From contig OZ242212.1 of NCBI GenBank assembly GCA_965206355.1, positions 1,054,001 to 1,118,000 of the forward strand: DNA of 64,000 nt. The letters are read 5' to 3'. The notes beneath the pieces were generated by a model. The model was not told where the DNA came from. It worked only from the letters and a program-made list of their open reading frames with translations, and searched no databases. Made by a program: the position numbers and the translations under genes. The stretch is from Spongiihabitans sp965206355 (GTDB lineage Bacteria; Pseudomonadota; Gammaproteobacteria; Arenicellales; Poriferihabitantaceae). Below, one piece after another: positions 17,172 to 25,352 of this stretch. Position 1 is the first letter of the stretch; each line of letters opens with the position of its first letter.

Positions 17172-17394
17172 GCCACCGAAAAACGCCAATTAAAACAAAC
17201 AAAACTCGGTCAAAATCAGGGAAATAACGATAAATTGACATTAAAATTGCCTAAAACCTAGCAATCATGCTAAACACTAAAAACGTAAAGCAAGCGATAA
17301 CAGGGTCGCAGCATACGCACACAAACACACACAAACACACACACAACAACAAATGTGCGCACACCAGACCCCTTGCTGGAACTTTCCAAAATAG
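17172..17394. other. hslU-rpoH intergenic region with AC-rich tract
   Basis: No gene. A degenerate CA/CAA-rich tract runs from about 17316 to 17352. A small palindrome TAGCA-N4-TGCTA lies at 17259-17272, 18 bp after a TTGACA (17235-17240). That arrangement could be a promoter region for rpoH, but no convincing -10 is visible. Confidence 0.4.
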
Positions 17395-17419
17395 TAGCAC
17401 TCTACTGAAACGAGTGCTA
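17395..17419 (+). promoter_or_regulatory. CIRCE element (HrcA operator) upstream of rpoH
   Basis: TAGCACTC at 17395-17402, nine bases, then GAGTGCTA at 17412-17419. The canonical CIRCE is TTAGCACTC-N9-GAGTGCTAA, so all eight inner positions of each arm and the spacer length match and only the outermost pair differs (G in both flanks). It lies 24 bp before the rpoH ATG, so it would be in the 5' leader or overlap the promoter. HrcA normally represses groE/dnaK operons from such sites. Confidence 0.88.
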
Positions 17420-17443
17420 GAATTGACAACCAAATTATAAAGA

Positions 17444-18313
17444 ATGTTGACTATGACCCAAACCTTACCCGTCACCGTTGATTTATCGAGCAGAGACAGT
17501 CTGCTAGCCTATATGCGTGCCGTTAATGCCGCGCCCATTTTATCGGCACAAAGAGAACGTGAACTGACATTGCGATACCACGATAACGGTGATTTAGACG
17601 CCGCCCGCGAACTGGTGCTGTCGCATCTTCGTTATGTTGTCAAAGTGGCAAAAGGATTTATGGGCTATGGATTACCACTGCCTGATTTAATCCAAGAGGG
17701 CAGTATCGGGCTGATGAAGGCGGTCAAACGATATGACCCCAGTCGGGATGTTCGTCTGGTATCGTTTGCAGTACATTGGATTCGTGCCGAAATTTACGAT
17801 TATGTGCTACGCAACTGGCGTATGGTCAAGGTGGCGACAACAAAAGCGCAACGTAAATTGTTCTTTAACCTGAGAAAAAACAAGACCCGATCAGGCTGGA
17901 TGAACAACGCAGAAATCAACCAGATTGCGAAAAACCTTGATGTTAAGACCAAAACCGTGCGGGAAATGGAATCACGGTTAAGCGGTACCGACATTGCATT
18001 TGATCCAACCGTTGATCAAGACGATGACGAACCTTATTTAGCACCCGCACAACATTTAGGCGACAACCGCTATGATCCTGAGATGCTGATAAGCAATAAT
18101 CAGCAAAACAAAGTACGCGATCAGCAGTTGACCTCGGCACTGACCCAGTTAGACGCACGTAGCAAAGATATCGTTAGCAGACGCTGGCTAAGCGATGACA
18201 AACCGACCTTGCATGAATTAGCTGATGAGTATGGCATTTCCGCTGAAAGAATTCGCCAGATTGAAAAACGCGCACTGGAAACAATGAAAAAAAGAATTTC
18301 AATGCTGGTGTAG
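17444..18313 (+). CDS. rpoH: RNA polymerase heat-shock sigma factor RpoH (sigma32)
   Basis: 289 residues. Region 1.2/2.1 reads LLAYMRAVNAAPILSAQRER; region 2.2-2.4 reads GYGLPLPDLIQEGSIGLMKA and SFAVHWIRAEIYDYVLRNWR; the RpoH box is QRKLFFNLRK; region 4.2 is LHELADEYGISAERIRQIEK. It directs transcription of chaperone and protease genes, including probably the hslVU operon directly upstream. The start may be the ATG at 17444 or at 17453. A CIRCE repeat just upstream suggests HrcA control in addition to post-transcriptional control of sigma32. Confidence 0.96.
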   Translation: MLTMTQTLPVTVDLSSRDSLLAYMRAVNAAPILSAQRERELTLRYHDNGDLDAARELVLSHLRYVVKVAKGFMGYGLPLPDLIQEGSIGLMKAVKRYDPSRDVRLVSFAVHWIRAEIYDYVLRNWRMVKVATTKAQRKLFFNLRKNKTRSGWMNNAEINQIAKNLDVKTKTVREMESRLSGTDIAFDPTVDQDDDEPYLAPAQHLGDNRYDPEMLISNNQQNKVRDQQLTSALTQLDARSKDIVSRRWLSDDKPTLHELADEYGISAERIRQIEKRALETMKKRISMLV

Positions 18314-18390
18314 GCCGTTTCGGGTTGTACTCAATGTGCCCGAAAACCGACTTTGGCTACAAATTTCAAGCAAACTTGGGAAGTTATATA

Positions 18391-18529
18391 GAGACCTTTG
18401 CACGAAAGCCATTTCACCTGCATACTGCGTTAAAATCGTACTCAATCGGTCATTTATAAGCATAAACTCCCTCATTCCGTGCGTTTTTGCCTTGCCTGAA
18501 AGCGAAATCATCTTCCGTGCAAAGGTCTC
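18391..18529 (+). mobile_element. Short non-autonomous element copy 4, 139 bp
   Basis: GAGACC...GGTCTC with the 5-bp duplication ATATA (18386-18390 and 18530-18534). It occupies most of the 351-bp gap between rpoH and tauB; I see nothing else of note in that gap. Confidence 0.95.
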
Positions 18530-18664
18530 ATATAATTCCCTTTTATAAGCACCTCATCATTCAAGTGCATCCGCATACTTGTGCTTTCGGCAATTATCCA
18601 AAAATTTATGTTAATGTATGCACAGCATATTCAAAAATGGCTCCACTCATAACGGGACAACGAT

Positions 18665-19468
18665 ATGGCTAATCTAGTTGCTGATAATGTTAGTATGTTT
18701 TTCGGTGCGCCTAATGGTGAGGGTGTTCATGCACTCAAAGATGTTAGTTTTACCCTAAAAAAAGGTGAACTGCTTTCTGTTCTTGGTCCATCAGGTTGCG
18801 GTAAAACCACACTATTAAATATCGTTGCTGGTTTTTTACGTCCCACTGCTGGCGAACTCACCCTTGCTGGAAATGAGATTGATGGTCCGGGGGTTGATCG
18901 GGGTATGGTATTTCAGCAAGGAGCGTTATTTGAATGGTTGACGGTTTCCGAAAATGTAAACTTTGGTCTGCGAATGAAGGGTGTATATCCGCTTGAGATC
19001 GCTAGAAAAGTTGAGGAGTGGCTTGAAATTGTTGGGCTACAAGGATTCGGTGAAACCCCAACCTATCAGATGTCGGGCGGAATGCAACAGCGCATCGCCT
19101 TGGCACGATGTTTGATTAACAACCCCGATCTCATTCTGATGGATGAGCCGTTGGGGGCACTGGATGCGTTAACTCGGGAAAAAATGCAGGCACTGGTGCT
19201 TAAAATCTGGAAAGAGACAGGAAAGACCATTATGTTAATAACACACTCGGTAGAGGAAGCTTTGTTGCTCGGTGAGCGACTGTTTGTTATGGCACCGAGA
19301 CCCGGTCGGCTACATAAGGAATATCACTTGGAATTTGCAAAACGAGGATTGGTTGAGAATGCCCGCGATATTAAGAACGATAATGATTTCATCAAAACCC
19401 GTGAAGAAATTTTAACGATGATATGGAACATGGAAGAAGAAATCATGGGCAAGACACAAATGGCATAG
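18665..19468 (+). CDS. tauB: Taurine/sulfonate-type ABC transporter ATP-binding protein
   Basis: 267 residues with Walker A LGPSGCGKTTLLNIVAGF, Q-loop MVFQQGALFEWLTV, ABC signature MSGGMQQRIALAR, Walker B LILMDEPLGALDALTR and the H-loop LITHSVEEALLLGERLFVM. This is the TauB/SsuB/NrtD branch of ATPases. It powers import with the permease encoded 30 bp downstream and the binding protein further on. Taurine is the likeliest substrate, from the TauA-like binding protein; other sulfonates are possible. Confidence 0.9.
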   Translation: MANLVADNVSMFFGAPNGEGVHALKDVSFTLKKGELLSVLGPSGCGKTTLLNIVAGFLRPTAGELTLAGNEIDGPGVDRGMVFQQGALFEWLTVSENVNFGLRMKGVYPLEIARKVEEWLEIVGLQGFGETPTYQMSGGMQQRIALARCLINNPDLILMDEPLGALDALTREKMQALVLKIWKETGKTIMLITHSVEEALLLGERLFVMAPRPGRLHKEYHLEFAKRGLVENARDIKNDNDFIKTREEILTMIWNMEEEIMGKTQMA

Positions 19469-19498
19469 GATGTTTGTCAACAGAGCAGTGAACTAATA

Positions 19499-21388
19499 AT
19501 GATTATCGGAATTTTATTTATAGCCTTAATCGTAGCAGTCGTTTGGTCGGTTTTTCACGGGCGAAAGTTAATTAAAACCGAAAAAACCGATCTGGTATTT
19601 GGCAACCCGAGCAAAGCATTAGGCGGTTGGCACTGGGTTATTGCTGGCGTATCCAGCATATTGATTGTTTGGATTTATTTTTCATGGGATGCTGGTCGTT
19701 CCTATTTTCCTGATGCTGGCAATGAACTTTGTCAGGTGGCAAAACTAAATCGCGCGCTGAATCCTATTCGCTCGGTGTTTCCGCTTGATGAAAGATTATT
19801 GAGCGGTACCAGACTATTGCAACGGGATTATGTTCAGATTGATTTGCTGAAAAAGCAGTTAGCAGACACCGAATTTAATGATGTAGATCGCGCCGAACTT
19901 GCGGAGATTATCAGCGAAATGCGCGCTGTTCTTATGGCACAAGCCAATCCGAATTTTGTTGATCCATCAATAGCAACACAATTTGACGACATCGCCAACA
20001 GAATAAATGTCCTTGCTGACCAGATTGTCAGTAACGACTATCCGGGCATTGTAGATGAACCTGCCCACGCTGAAGCAATGGCACAGCCTGCTTGGGGCAC
20101 GACCTCTGTTGAGATACCGCCACTACCGATTACTGAACGAGGACGAAAATTTGATGCCGCCAGCAAAGTGATGGAGAAAATTGCCAAAGATTTTTCTCGT
20201 ATAAAAAACAATGGTGCGGAAATTACACGGAGACTGGCAACTTTAGAGTCAAGGTATAGCCAATTTAGAATTGATAATGCGGGCGACAGTGTTGTGGTTG
20301 GAGAACGCAAAGCACTGCTCAAGAAAATCGGCAGAATATACAAGCGCATAGATGATGGTCGTATTTTTCCGGTCGCGGTAACGCGTGTAGTAGAAGACGC
20401 ATTGATTACATTTGACAATAATCAAAAGCAAATTCAAGGTAGTTTACGTTTCATCAATGCTATTGCTATGCCGGGTGGCAATATACTCGCTGGAAATAAC
20501 GCTTGTTCTGAACAGGGTTCGGGGCGTTGGCTACCCAAACCTTCGGATACTTTAAGGACATTTTTCCGACTCGCCGATCCTGATATTGGCTATAAAGGGG
20601 TGCCGCTTTTATGGTACAAAATGAAGCCTGTGTCAGAAATGATTGGCTTCGTTTTACCAGACTGGATTGCGAATCTGGTTCCGGGTGAATACCCTCGTCA
20701 TACTGATGATGGTGAAGTTGCTAGTAACTTTAAGTCCAGCACCTATGATTTGGTTACCGGTAATTACGACTCGTTTTCAATTCCAGTGCCTACTGGGCAT
20801 ATTTGGGATTCCATATTGAGAGTATTGTCAGGATTGTTTCTGGGCATCATATTGGGTGTACCGCTTGGATTGTTTATGGGACTGTCGCGGTTTGCCAAAG
20901 GTTTTTTCGATCCGCTCATTGAATTATACCGCCCCATTCCACCTTTAGCATGGGCACCGCTGGTGCTGACCATATTCGGTATTCAAGATGATGGAAAAAT
21001 CTTTCTGTTGTTTATGGTAGCGTTTGCGATTATGGTTATATCAGCAAGAACTGGTGCTACTGGCACACAGTTGTCAAAAATACATGCGGCGCATTCATTG
21101 GGGGCGACCAACCGACAAATTTTGCGTAAGGTTATATTACCAAACTCGCTTCCGGAAATACTCACCGGAATTCGTATTGCCATTGGGGTATGCTGGGGCA
21201 CTCTGGTAGCAGCAGAAATGTTAGCAGGAACCACTGGCATAGGCTTTGTTGAGAATGTTGCTCGAAAACAATCCGACTACGAAATAATCTGGACTACCAT
21301 TATAATTCTGGGCATATTGGGATTGTGCTTTGATTTGGTTATGCGTTGGATTATCACCAAAACCATTCCGTGGCGCGGCAAAGGTTGA
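19499..21388 (+). CDS. tauC: Taurine-type ABC transporter permease with large N-terminal extension
   Basis: 629 residues, more than twice a usual TauC (about 275). The C-terminal third is the standard permease domain, with the EAA-type loop AHSLGATNRQILRKVILPNS and six membrane segments from about residue 430. The N-terminal ~400 residues hold two membrane segments (at the start and around VIAGVSSILIVWIYFSW) enclosing a long soluble, partly helical stretch rich in charged residues. I recall similar long TauC proteins in marine bacteria, but I cannot assign the extension a function. It forms the membrane channel for the TauB ATPase. Confidence 0.87.
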   Translation: MIIGILFIALIVAVVWSVFHGRKLIKTEKTDLVFGNPSKALGGWHWVIAGVSSILIVWIYFSWDAGRSYFPDAGNELCQVAKLNRALNPIRSVFPLDERLLSGTRLLQRDYVQIDLLKKQLADTEFNDVDRAELAEIISEMRAVLMAQANPNFVDPSIATQFDDIANRINVLADQIVSNDYPGIVDEPAHAEAMAQPAWGTTSVEIPPLPITERGRKFDAASKVMEKIAKDFSRIKNNGAEITRRLATLESRYSQFRIDNAGDSVVVGERKALLKKIGRIYKRIDDGRIFPVAVTRVVEDALITFDNNQKQIQGSLRFINAIAMPGGNILAGNNACSEQGSGRWLPKPSDTLRTFFRLADPDIGYKGVPLLWYKMKPVSEMIGFVLPDWIANLVPGEYPRHTDDGEVASNFKSSTYDLVTGNYDSFSIPVPTGHIWDSILRVLSGLFLGIILGVPLGLFMGLSRFAKGFFDPLIELYRPIPPLAWAPLVLTIFGIQDDGKIFLLFMVAFAIMVISARTGATGTQLSKIHAAHSLGATNRQILRKVILPNSLPEILTGIRIAIGVCWGTLVAAEMLAGTTGIGFVENVARKQSDYEIIWTTIIILGILGLCFDLVMRWIITKTIPWRGKG

Positions 21389-21451
21389 GCGGCAAAGATA
21401 TTGCCCAAGACCCTTTCCCAGAGATTTCCATTAGGTGGAGTGTGACGGGTT

Positions 21452-21835
21452 TCAACAATCGCTTTCGCTAGTCGGATTGACACAAGTCAGGTGGCGATAA
21501 TCAAATCCTTGCTCAATGGTGGGTTTAATGATCTGGAAAAAAGGTGAGACATCAAAGTCGCGAGGCGTGAACAAACTGTGGTCGCGAATATGATAAATCT
21601 CCTTGACACTATAATGATACAGGGAAACTTCAGTAGTGTTTTCGACTTCGGGCAGGATGGGATAGGGAATGGATTGAAAAGACTCGGCAATCAGGCTGGA
21701 ACATATTGCTTTTGACGGATCACCACTGCCGAGGGTAATCATCTTGCGGCGATGGGTTGTCGGCATTGGGGGGGATACCGATAAGATAGCGAGACATATC
21801 AACAACATACTTGAAGATCATAAGGTCTCTAAAAC
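21452..21835 (-). pseudogene. Fragment of a permuted papain-like (YiiX-type) amidase/lipo-like protein
   Basis: The open C-terminal part reads HRRKMITLGSGDPSKAICSS, SLIAESFQSIPYPILPEV, IYHIRDHSLFTPRDFDVSPF and IIKPTIEQGFDYRHL. This is the conserved end of permuted papain-like enzymes often annotated as lipo-like protein (catalytic Cys in AICSSLIA). Upstream the similarity continues in other frames: VVDMSRYLIGIPP, joined by one extra C in a run of seven (21768-21774), and YDLQ, joined by another single-base gain. The N-terminal half with the catalytic His is absent. Upstream lies the short element copy 5. This is dead or dying and lies antisense between tauC and tauA. Confidence 0.75.
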
Positions 21836-21885
21836 CAACTAAAACAGAAAGATACCATACCTAACTTCCTAATAATAAATATTTT

Positions 21886-22048
21886 GAGACCTTTGCACGA
21901 AAGCCATTTCACCTGCATGCTACGTCGCCTAAAAGTGCCTACTGTTGGTAAAATTGGTCTCAATCGGTCATTTATAAGCATAAACTCCCTCATTCCGTGC
22001 AGTTTTTGCCTGGCCTGAAAGCGAACTCATCTTCCGTGCAAAGGTCTC
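21886..22048 (+). mobile_element. Short non-autonomous element copy 5, 163 bp
   Basis: Long form with one extra base (GTGCAGTTTTTGCC). 5-bp duplication ATTTT (21881-21885 and 22049-22053). It lies between the papain-like fragment and tauA. The remaining 250 bp to tauA show no gene. Confidence 0.94.
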
Positions 22049-22299
22049 ATTTTGTGTTTGCACGAACAAATTAAACCTGTCATACTCAACACTTCGTAGG
22101 GCTTTTATACCATTCAATTCTTCTGCTGGCAGAATAAGGGTTATTTTTCTCCGTATTGAGGCAACGGGACAAAAAAACAGTTTCTAGCCTGTGCATGCAG
22201 GGTTTGCCGAAAATTCAGAGAACTTTGACCGCTAATCGGGTAGCGAATTTGATGGATGAACAGGTCTAATCAAACAATATAATGTAATGAGGAAAATCC

Positions 22300-23295
22300 A
22301 TGAGAGCAATTAAATCTATACTTGGCGGAGTTTGCACAACTGCGCTACTTGCTACAAGTTCTTTGATGGTAACTGCGGTTTCTACTGAGGTGGTTTTTGC
22401 GGAAGTTAATGTCGCTTTTTTTTTGGAGTGGGCAACGCCAAATCAGCAAGCAAAGGTCGAAAAAGCCTATGATGACGCTATCGGTGAAAAGGTAAACTGG
22501 ACTAATTTTGATGCGGGCACCCAAATGACAGAGGCAATGTTGGCGGGTGATATTGATATTTCTTATAGTCATGGTCTTGCCCCTTTCATCAATGCGATCA
22601 ATGCCAATGCGCCGATAAAACTGGTTGCGATTGCTGTTCAATATCCTGCCAATGACTGTGTTGTTAGAAACGGTGAAGGTATTGATAAGTCCAATGCTTC
22701 GGAGCTGGAAGGTAAATCGGTTGCAGTGCCTTTGGCAACGATGGCGGATTACAGTTTTCGTATGATGATGCGTGCGCTTGATGTTGACATCAGTAAAGTC
22801 AATGTTGTTGATCAAGTTCCTGCAGACGCTGCGGTTTCTCTGACTGATGGTGCGGTTGCAATGGCATGTGGATTTGGTGCTGATTCAATGGCAAAAATGT
22901 ATGAAGCTGGTACGGTTTTAATGTCTTCTGCGGACAAAGAAGCTGCTGGAATCATCAGTTTTGACGTTGTTTCCGTAACCGAAAAGTTTGCACAAGAAAA
23001 CCCAGAAGCACTGCGTACTTTTCTGGAAGTTACCCATGATGCAAATGCCACTTTTGCTGCTGGCAAATCCAACATTGCCACTATTGCAAAAGATGCGGGG
23101 TTAACCGTTAAAAAGACCAAAGCGCAGATGGCGGATTTTATTTTTCCAACCGCCGCACAACAGTTAAACGAATACTTCAATAAGGGTGGACTAGCCAACG
23201 TTGCCATTGATATTGTGGGCAATACTTTCGCAACACCTGAGAATCCAGCGTTGAAGGATTATGGGGTTGCTATTGACACCTCGTTTTTGAAGTAA
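22300..23295 (+). CDS. tauA: Taurine ABC transporter substrate-binding protein
   Basis: 331 residues. Signal peptide (CTTALLATSSLMVTAVSTEV), then EVNVAFFLEWATPNQQAKVE, TNFDAGTQMTEAMLAGDIDI and SYSHGLAPFINAINANAPIK. These resemble periplasmic taurine/aliphatic sulfonate binding proteins (TauA). It captures the ligand and hands it to TauC/TauB. It is separated from tauC by 911 bp containing a pseudogene fragment and a mobile element, so it probably has its own promoter. A GAGG Shine-Dalgarno precedes the ATG. The ligand call rests on family resemblance. Confidence 0.88.
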   Translation: MRAIKSILGGVCTTALLATSSLMVTAVSTEVVFAEVNVAFFLEWATPNQQAKVEKAYDDAIGEKVNWTNFDAGTQMTEAMLAGDIDISYSHGLAPFINAINANAPIKLVAIAVQYPANDCVVRNGEGIDKSNASELEGKSVAVPLATMADYSFRMMMRALDVDISKVNVVDQVPADAAVSLTDGAVAMACGFGADSMAKMYEAGTVLMSSADKEAAGIISFDVVSVTEKFAQENPEALRTFLEVTHDANATFAAGKSNIATIAKDAGLTVKKTKAQMADFIFPTAAQQLNEYFNKGGLANVAIDIVGNTFATPENPALKDYGVAIDTSFLK

Positions 23296-23360
23296 TATTC
23301 AGCATAGCGGGATTGATGTTGGTATGATGTAATCATTCCTATCGCTAAAGATATAGTTAA

Positions 23361-23404
23361 AATGGCAGTCCATATCGTATTTTGAATATGGATTGCCATT
23401 TTTT
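23361..23404 (+). terminator. Rho-independent terminator after tauA
   Basis: A 15-bp stem with one mismatch (AATGGCAGTCCATAT, 23361-23375, against ATATGGATTGCCATT, 23386-23400), a 10-base loop, and a run of T through 23404. It begins 65 bp after the tauA stop. Confidence 0.92.
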
Positions 23405-24153
23405 CATATCTTATGAGGGAATTATATACTTATTGTCCTAACCTGTGCTGTACTTCCAAAGTGTCGAAGGAGCAAAACGATTACGGCAATATGACGGATG
23501 CAGATATTCGTGAGAATTTTCAGCTTCTTAAAGAAAGACCTTTGCACGGAAGATGATTTCGCTTTTAGGCCAGGCAAAAACGCACGGAATGAGGGAGTTT
23601 ATGCTTATAAATGACCGATTGAGACCAATTTTACCAACAGTAGGCGCTTTTAGGCGACGTAGCATGCAGGTGAAATGGCTTTCGTGCAAAGGTCTCAAAG
23701 AAGTTAAACGGCAGTATCAGCCATAACCTGCTTAAAAGCCGTGCCTGTGAAAAGTCTTATCGGAAAGGGAAAAGAGGCACACCTTTCGGCATATCTTTCT
23801 TCTACGCGGGCGGTGTTCAGTGGCCATCATTGAACCAACTTGACCCGAAAGGGTGGGTAGGTTGTGGTTGGTATGATCTGGATGAGTGGTGCAAGTGTCT
23901 CAATGCCGCACTAAAACCGCAGAACCAGGTTAGGGGCATCCAACAATGAAACGCAAACAGTTACAAGACTTGAAGAGTGCTGTCAAGCAGACCGCCAGCT
24001 TCAAATCAGATCAACGGGCCAAGCAAGCCTGAAAAGGCCCCATCAGCAGAACAGCTAAAGCAAGAATGGAAGCTGGTCAGACGGTAGGATACATAGAGCT
24101 TTTTGAGCAATAAGTATATAATTCCCCAAACTTAATTCATCCGGTTTGTCAAT
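23405..24153. other. Decayed region of unknown origin
   Basis: No intact gene. Apart from the element at 23535-23696 it holds short open pieces. One ends MTDADIRENFQLLKE and continues beyond the element as VKRQYQP, then a stop. A 74-codon piece (about 23728-23949) contains RGTPFGISFFYAGGVQWPSL, KGWVGCGWYDLDEWCKCLNA and a stop. A 28-codon piece follows, MKRKQLQDLKSAVKQT and a stop near 24032. The aromatic/Cys-rich piece does not resemble a family I know. A phage or plasmid remnant is possible but unproven. Confidence 0.35.
23535..23696 (-). mobile_element. Short non-autonomous element copy 6, 162 bp
   Basis: Long form in minus orientation. The first base is A instead of G (AAGACC). 5-bp duplication AAAGA (23530-23534 and 23697-23701). 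It splits a small open frame (FQLLKE|VKRQYQ) of unknown function. Confidence 0.94.
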
Positions 24154-25347
24154 TCACCAAACAGATTTTAACCGGTTGGCGGGAGCATGTCGTTGCCACA
24201 TCTTAGCATTTCTATTAATACCTGAAAGGCTATCTTTGTTCCATGTATTTTTGAAGGTATGAATTTGAGTTTTCGCTTGTAAAAAAATAAGTTTTTCTAT
24301 TTCATAAAGCAAATAATTATCTCCTTCCTCTGCAATTTGAGCAAGGTTATCAAAATCATGGTAACGGTAAACTTCAAATTCGTCACTTAAATTATCATAA
24401 TAATTTCTATTGGGTTCGTTTGTCATAATGAAGATAGGAAGTTTCTGATGATTGTATTCTTGTAATTTTTTCATCACATTCTGTGGTGATATCTTTTCCG
24501 CAAGGGAATCAATGGAATTTAATAAATCTCCTCTCCTTATCGCAACGGCAAAAAACGTTTCTGGAATTTGATCTAAAACTATTTTAGCCTCATCAATAAT
24601 CCTTTTAGATGGATAGAATGACACTGGTAATTCTGAAACAAGTTGCAAACTTTTATATACTCTACGGAAAGCTCCTATATCCCTAATAATCACCTTATAC
24701 TTTTTATTCTCTGCGGGCTTTATTTTATGACCTCTTCGCACAACCAAAATCTCGTTTTTTGAAAAATTTTTTTTCAGAAATTCGCGATAGAATATGAAAT
24801 CAATTTTTTTAGGGAAAATTGATTTCCCAAACTCAATATACTTGCTCCACGATTCGGATATATCTACACCGTTATTGTGAAACGGATGCAATCCAGGACG
24901 AGTAAGAACGCAAGTTCTGTTCAATTCTCCTGCTTCCAACAAGTAGAATTGCAGATTGCTTTTTAAATGATCGATCCCCGCTCTGGTATTCTCATAATAA
25001 AACAGGTAAGTGCTACCTTGAGACCTTTGCACGAAAGCCATTTCACCTGCATGCTGCGTTAAAAACGTACTCAATCGGTCATTTATAAGCATAAACTCCC
25101 TCATTCCGTGCGTTTTTGCCTTGCCTAAAAGCGAAATCATCTTCCGTGCAAAGGCCTCACCTTGTAGTTTATGAGAGAGAGGAAGGGGTAGTTCTCTCTG
25201 AAAAACACGATCCAGAATTTCTTGGTGTCGGCGGGTAACGCCACACAAGGGTATCCTTAGTAATGGTGAATTATACTTAAAAATAAAATAATAAACTCTT
25301 TGCTTGAGAAAACGCAATATTCGGGACGATTTTAAGGCTTTTATCAT
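24154..25347 (-). CDS. Fucosyltransferase-like protein carrying an in-frame mobile-element insertion
   Basis: 397 residues. The C-terminal part has FFAVAIRRGDLLN and IFIMTNEPNRNYYDNLSDEF. The (H/A)xRRGD pattern with a following 'TNE/TD' motif resembles GDP-fucose-dependent fucosyltransferases (GT11/O-fucosyltransferase type). The donor and acceptor are unknown. Residues ~63-110 are encoded by the short element copy 7, which with its target repeat adds exactly 48 codons and no stop. Before and after it the protein joins as ...HKLQG | STYLFYYENTRAG. Whether the product folds is unknown. It starts 5 bp after the PBP1A stop, so it may be transcribed with it. Confidence 0.6.
   Translation of the reverse strand: MIKALKSSRILRFLKQRVYYFIFKYNSPLLRIPLCGVTRRHQEILDRVFQRELPLPLSHKLQGEAFARKMISLLGKAKTHGMREFMLINDRLSTFLTQHAGEMAFVQRSQGSTYLFYYENTRAGIDHLKSNLQFYLLEAGELNRTCVLTRPGLHPFHNNGVDISESWSKYIEFGKSIFPKKIDFIFYREFLKKNFSKNEILVVRRGHKIKPAENKKYKVIIRDIGAFRRVYKSLQLVSELPVSFYPSKRIIDEAKIVLDQIPETFFAVAIRRGDLLNSIDSLAEKISPQNVMKKLQEYNHQKLPIFIMTNEPNRNYYDNLSDEFEVYRYHDFDNLAQIAEEGDNYLLYEIEKLIFLQAKTQIHTFKNTWNKDSLSGINRNAKMWQRHAPANRLKSVW
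25020..25158 (+). mobile_element. Short non-autonomous element copy 7, 139 bp, in frame inside a gene
   Basis: GAGACC...GGCCTC (one mismatch in the right end) with the 5-bp duplication ACCTT (25015-25019 and 25159-25163). 139 + 5 = 144 bp, a multiple of three, and the minus-strand frame through it (FARKMISLLGKAKTHGMREF onward) has no stop, so the host frame stays open. Confidence 0.95.
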
Positions 25348-25352
25348 TCCGG

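Noticed and set aside
17251..17475. Minus-strand open frame across the AC-rich tract
   Set aside because: Low-complexity Cys/Val-rich translation of the repeat, overlapping the rpoH start and CIRCE site.
18317..18345. TTTCGGG...CCCGAAA stem after rpoH as a terminator
   Set aside because: Loop is long and no T-run follows on the plus strand.
21823..21832. AAGGTCTCTA near the papain-like fragment as another element end
   Set aside because: Only about 8 bases match and the adjoining sequence is coding-like remnant of the papain-like gene, so it is likely chance.
22278..22283. TATAAT just before tauA as its promoter
   Set aside because: It lies only 16 bp before the ATG, which would put the transcript start at or inside the ribosome-binding site; no good -35 is seen.
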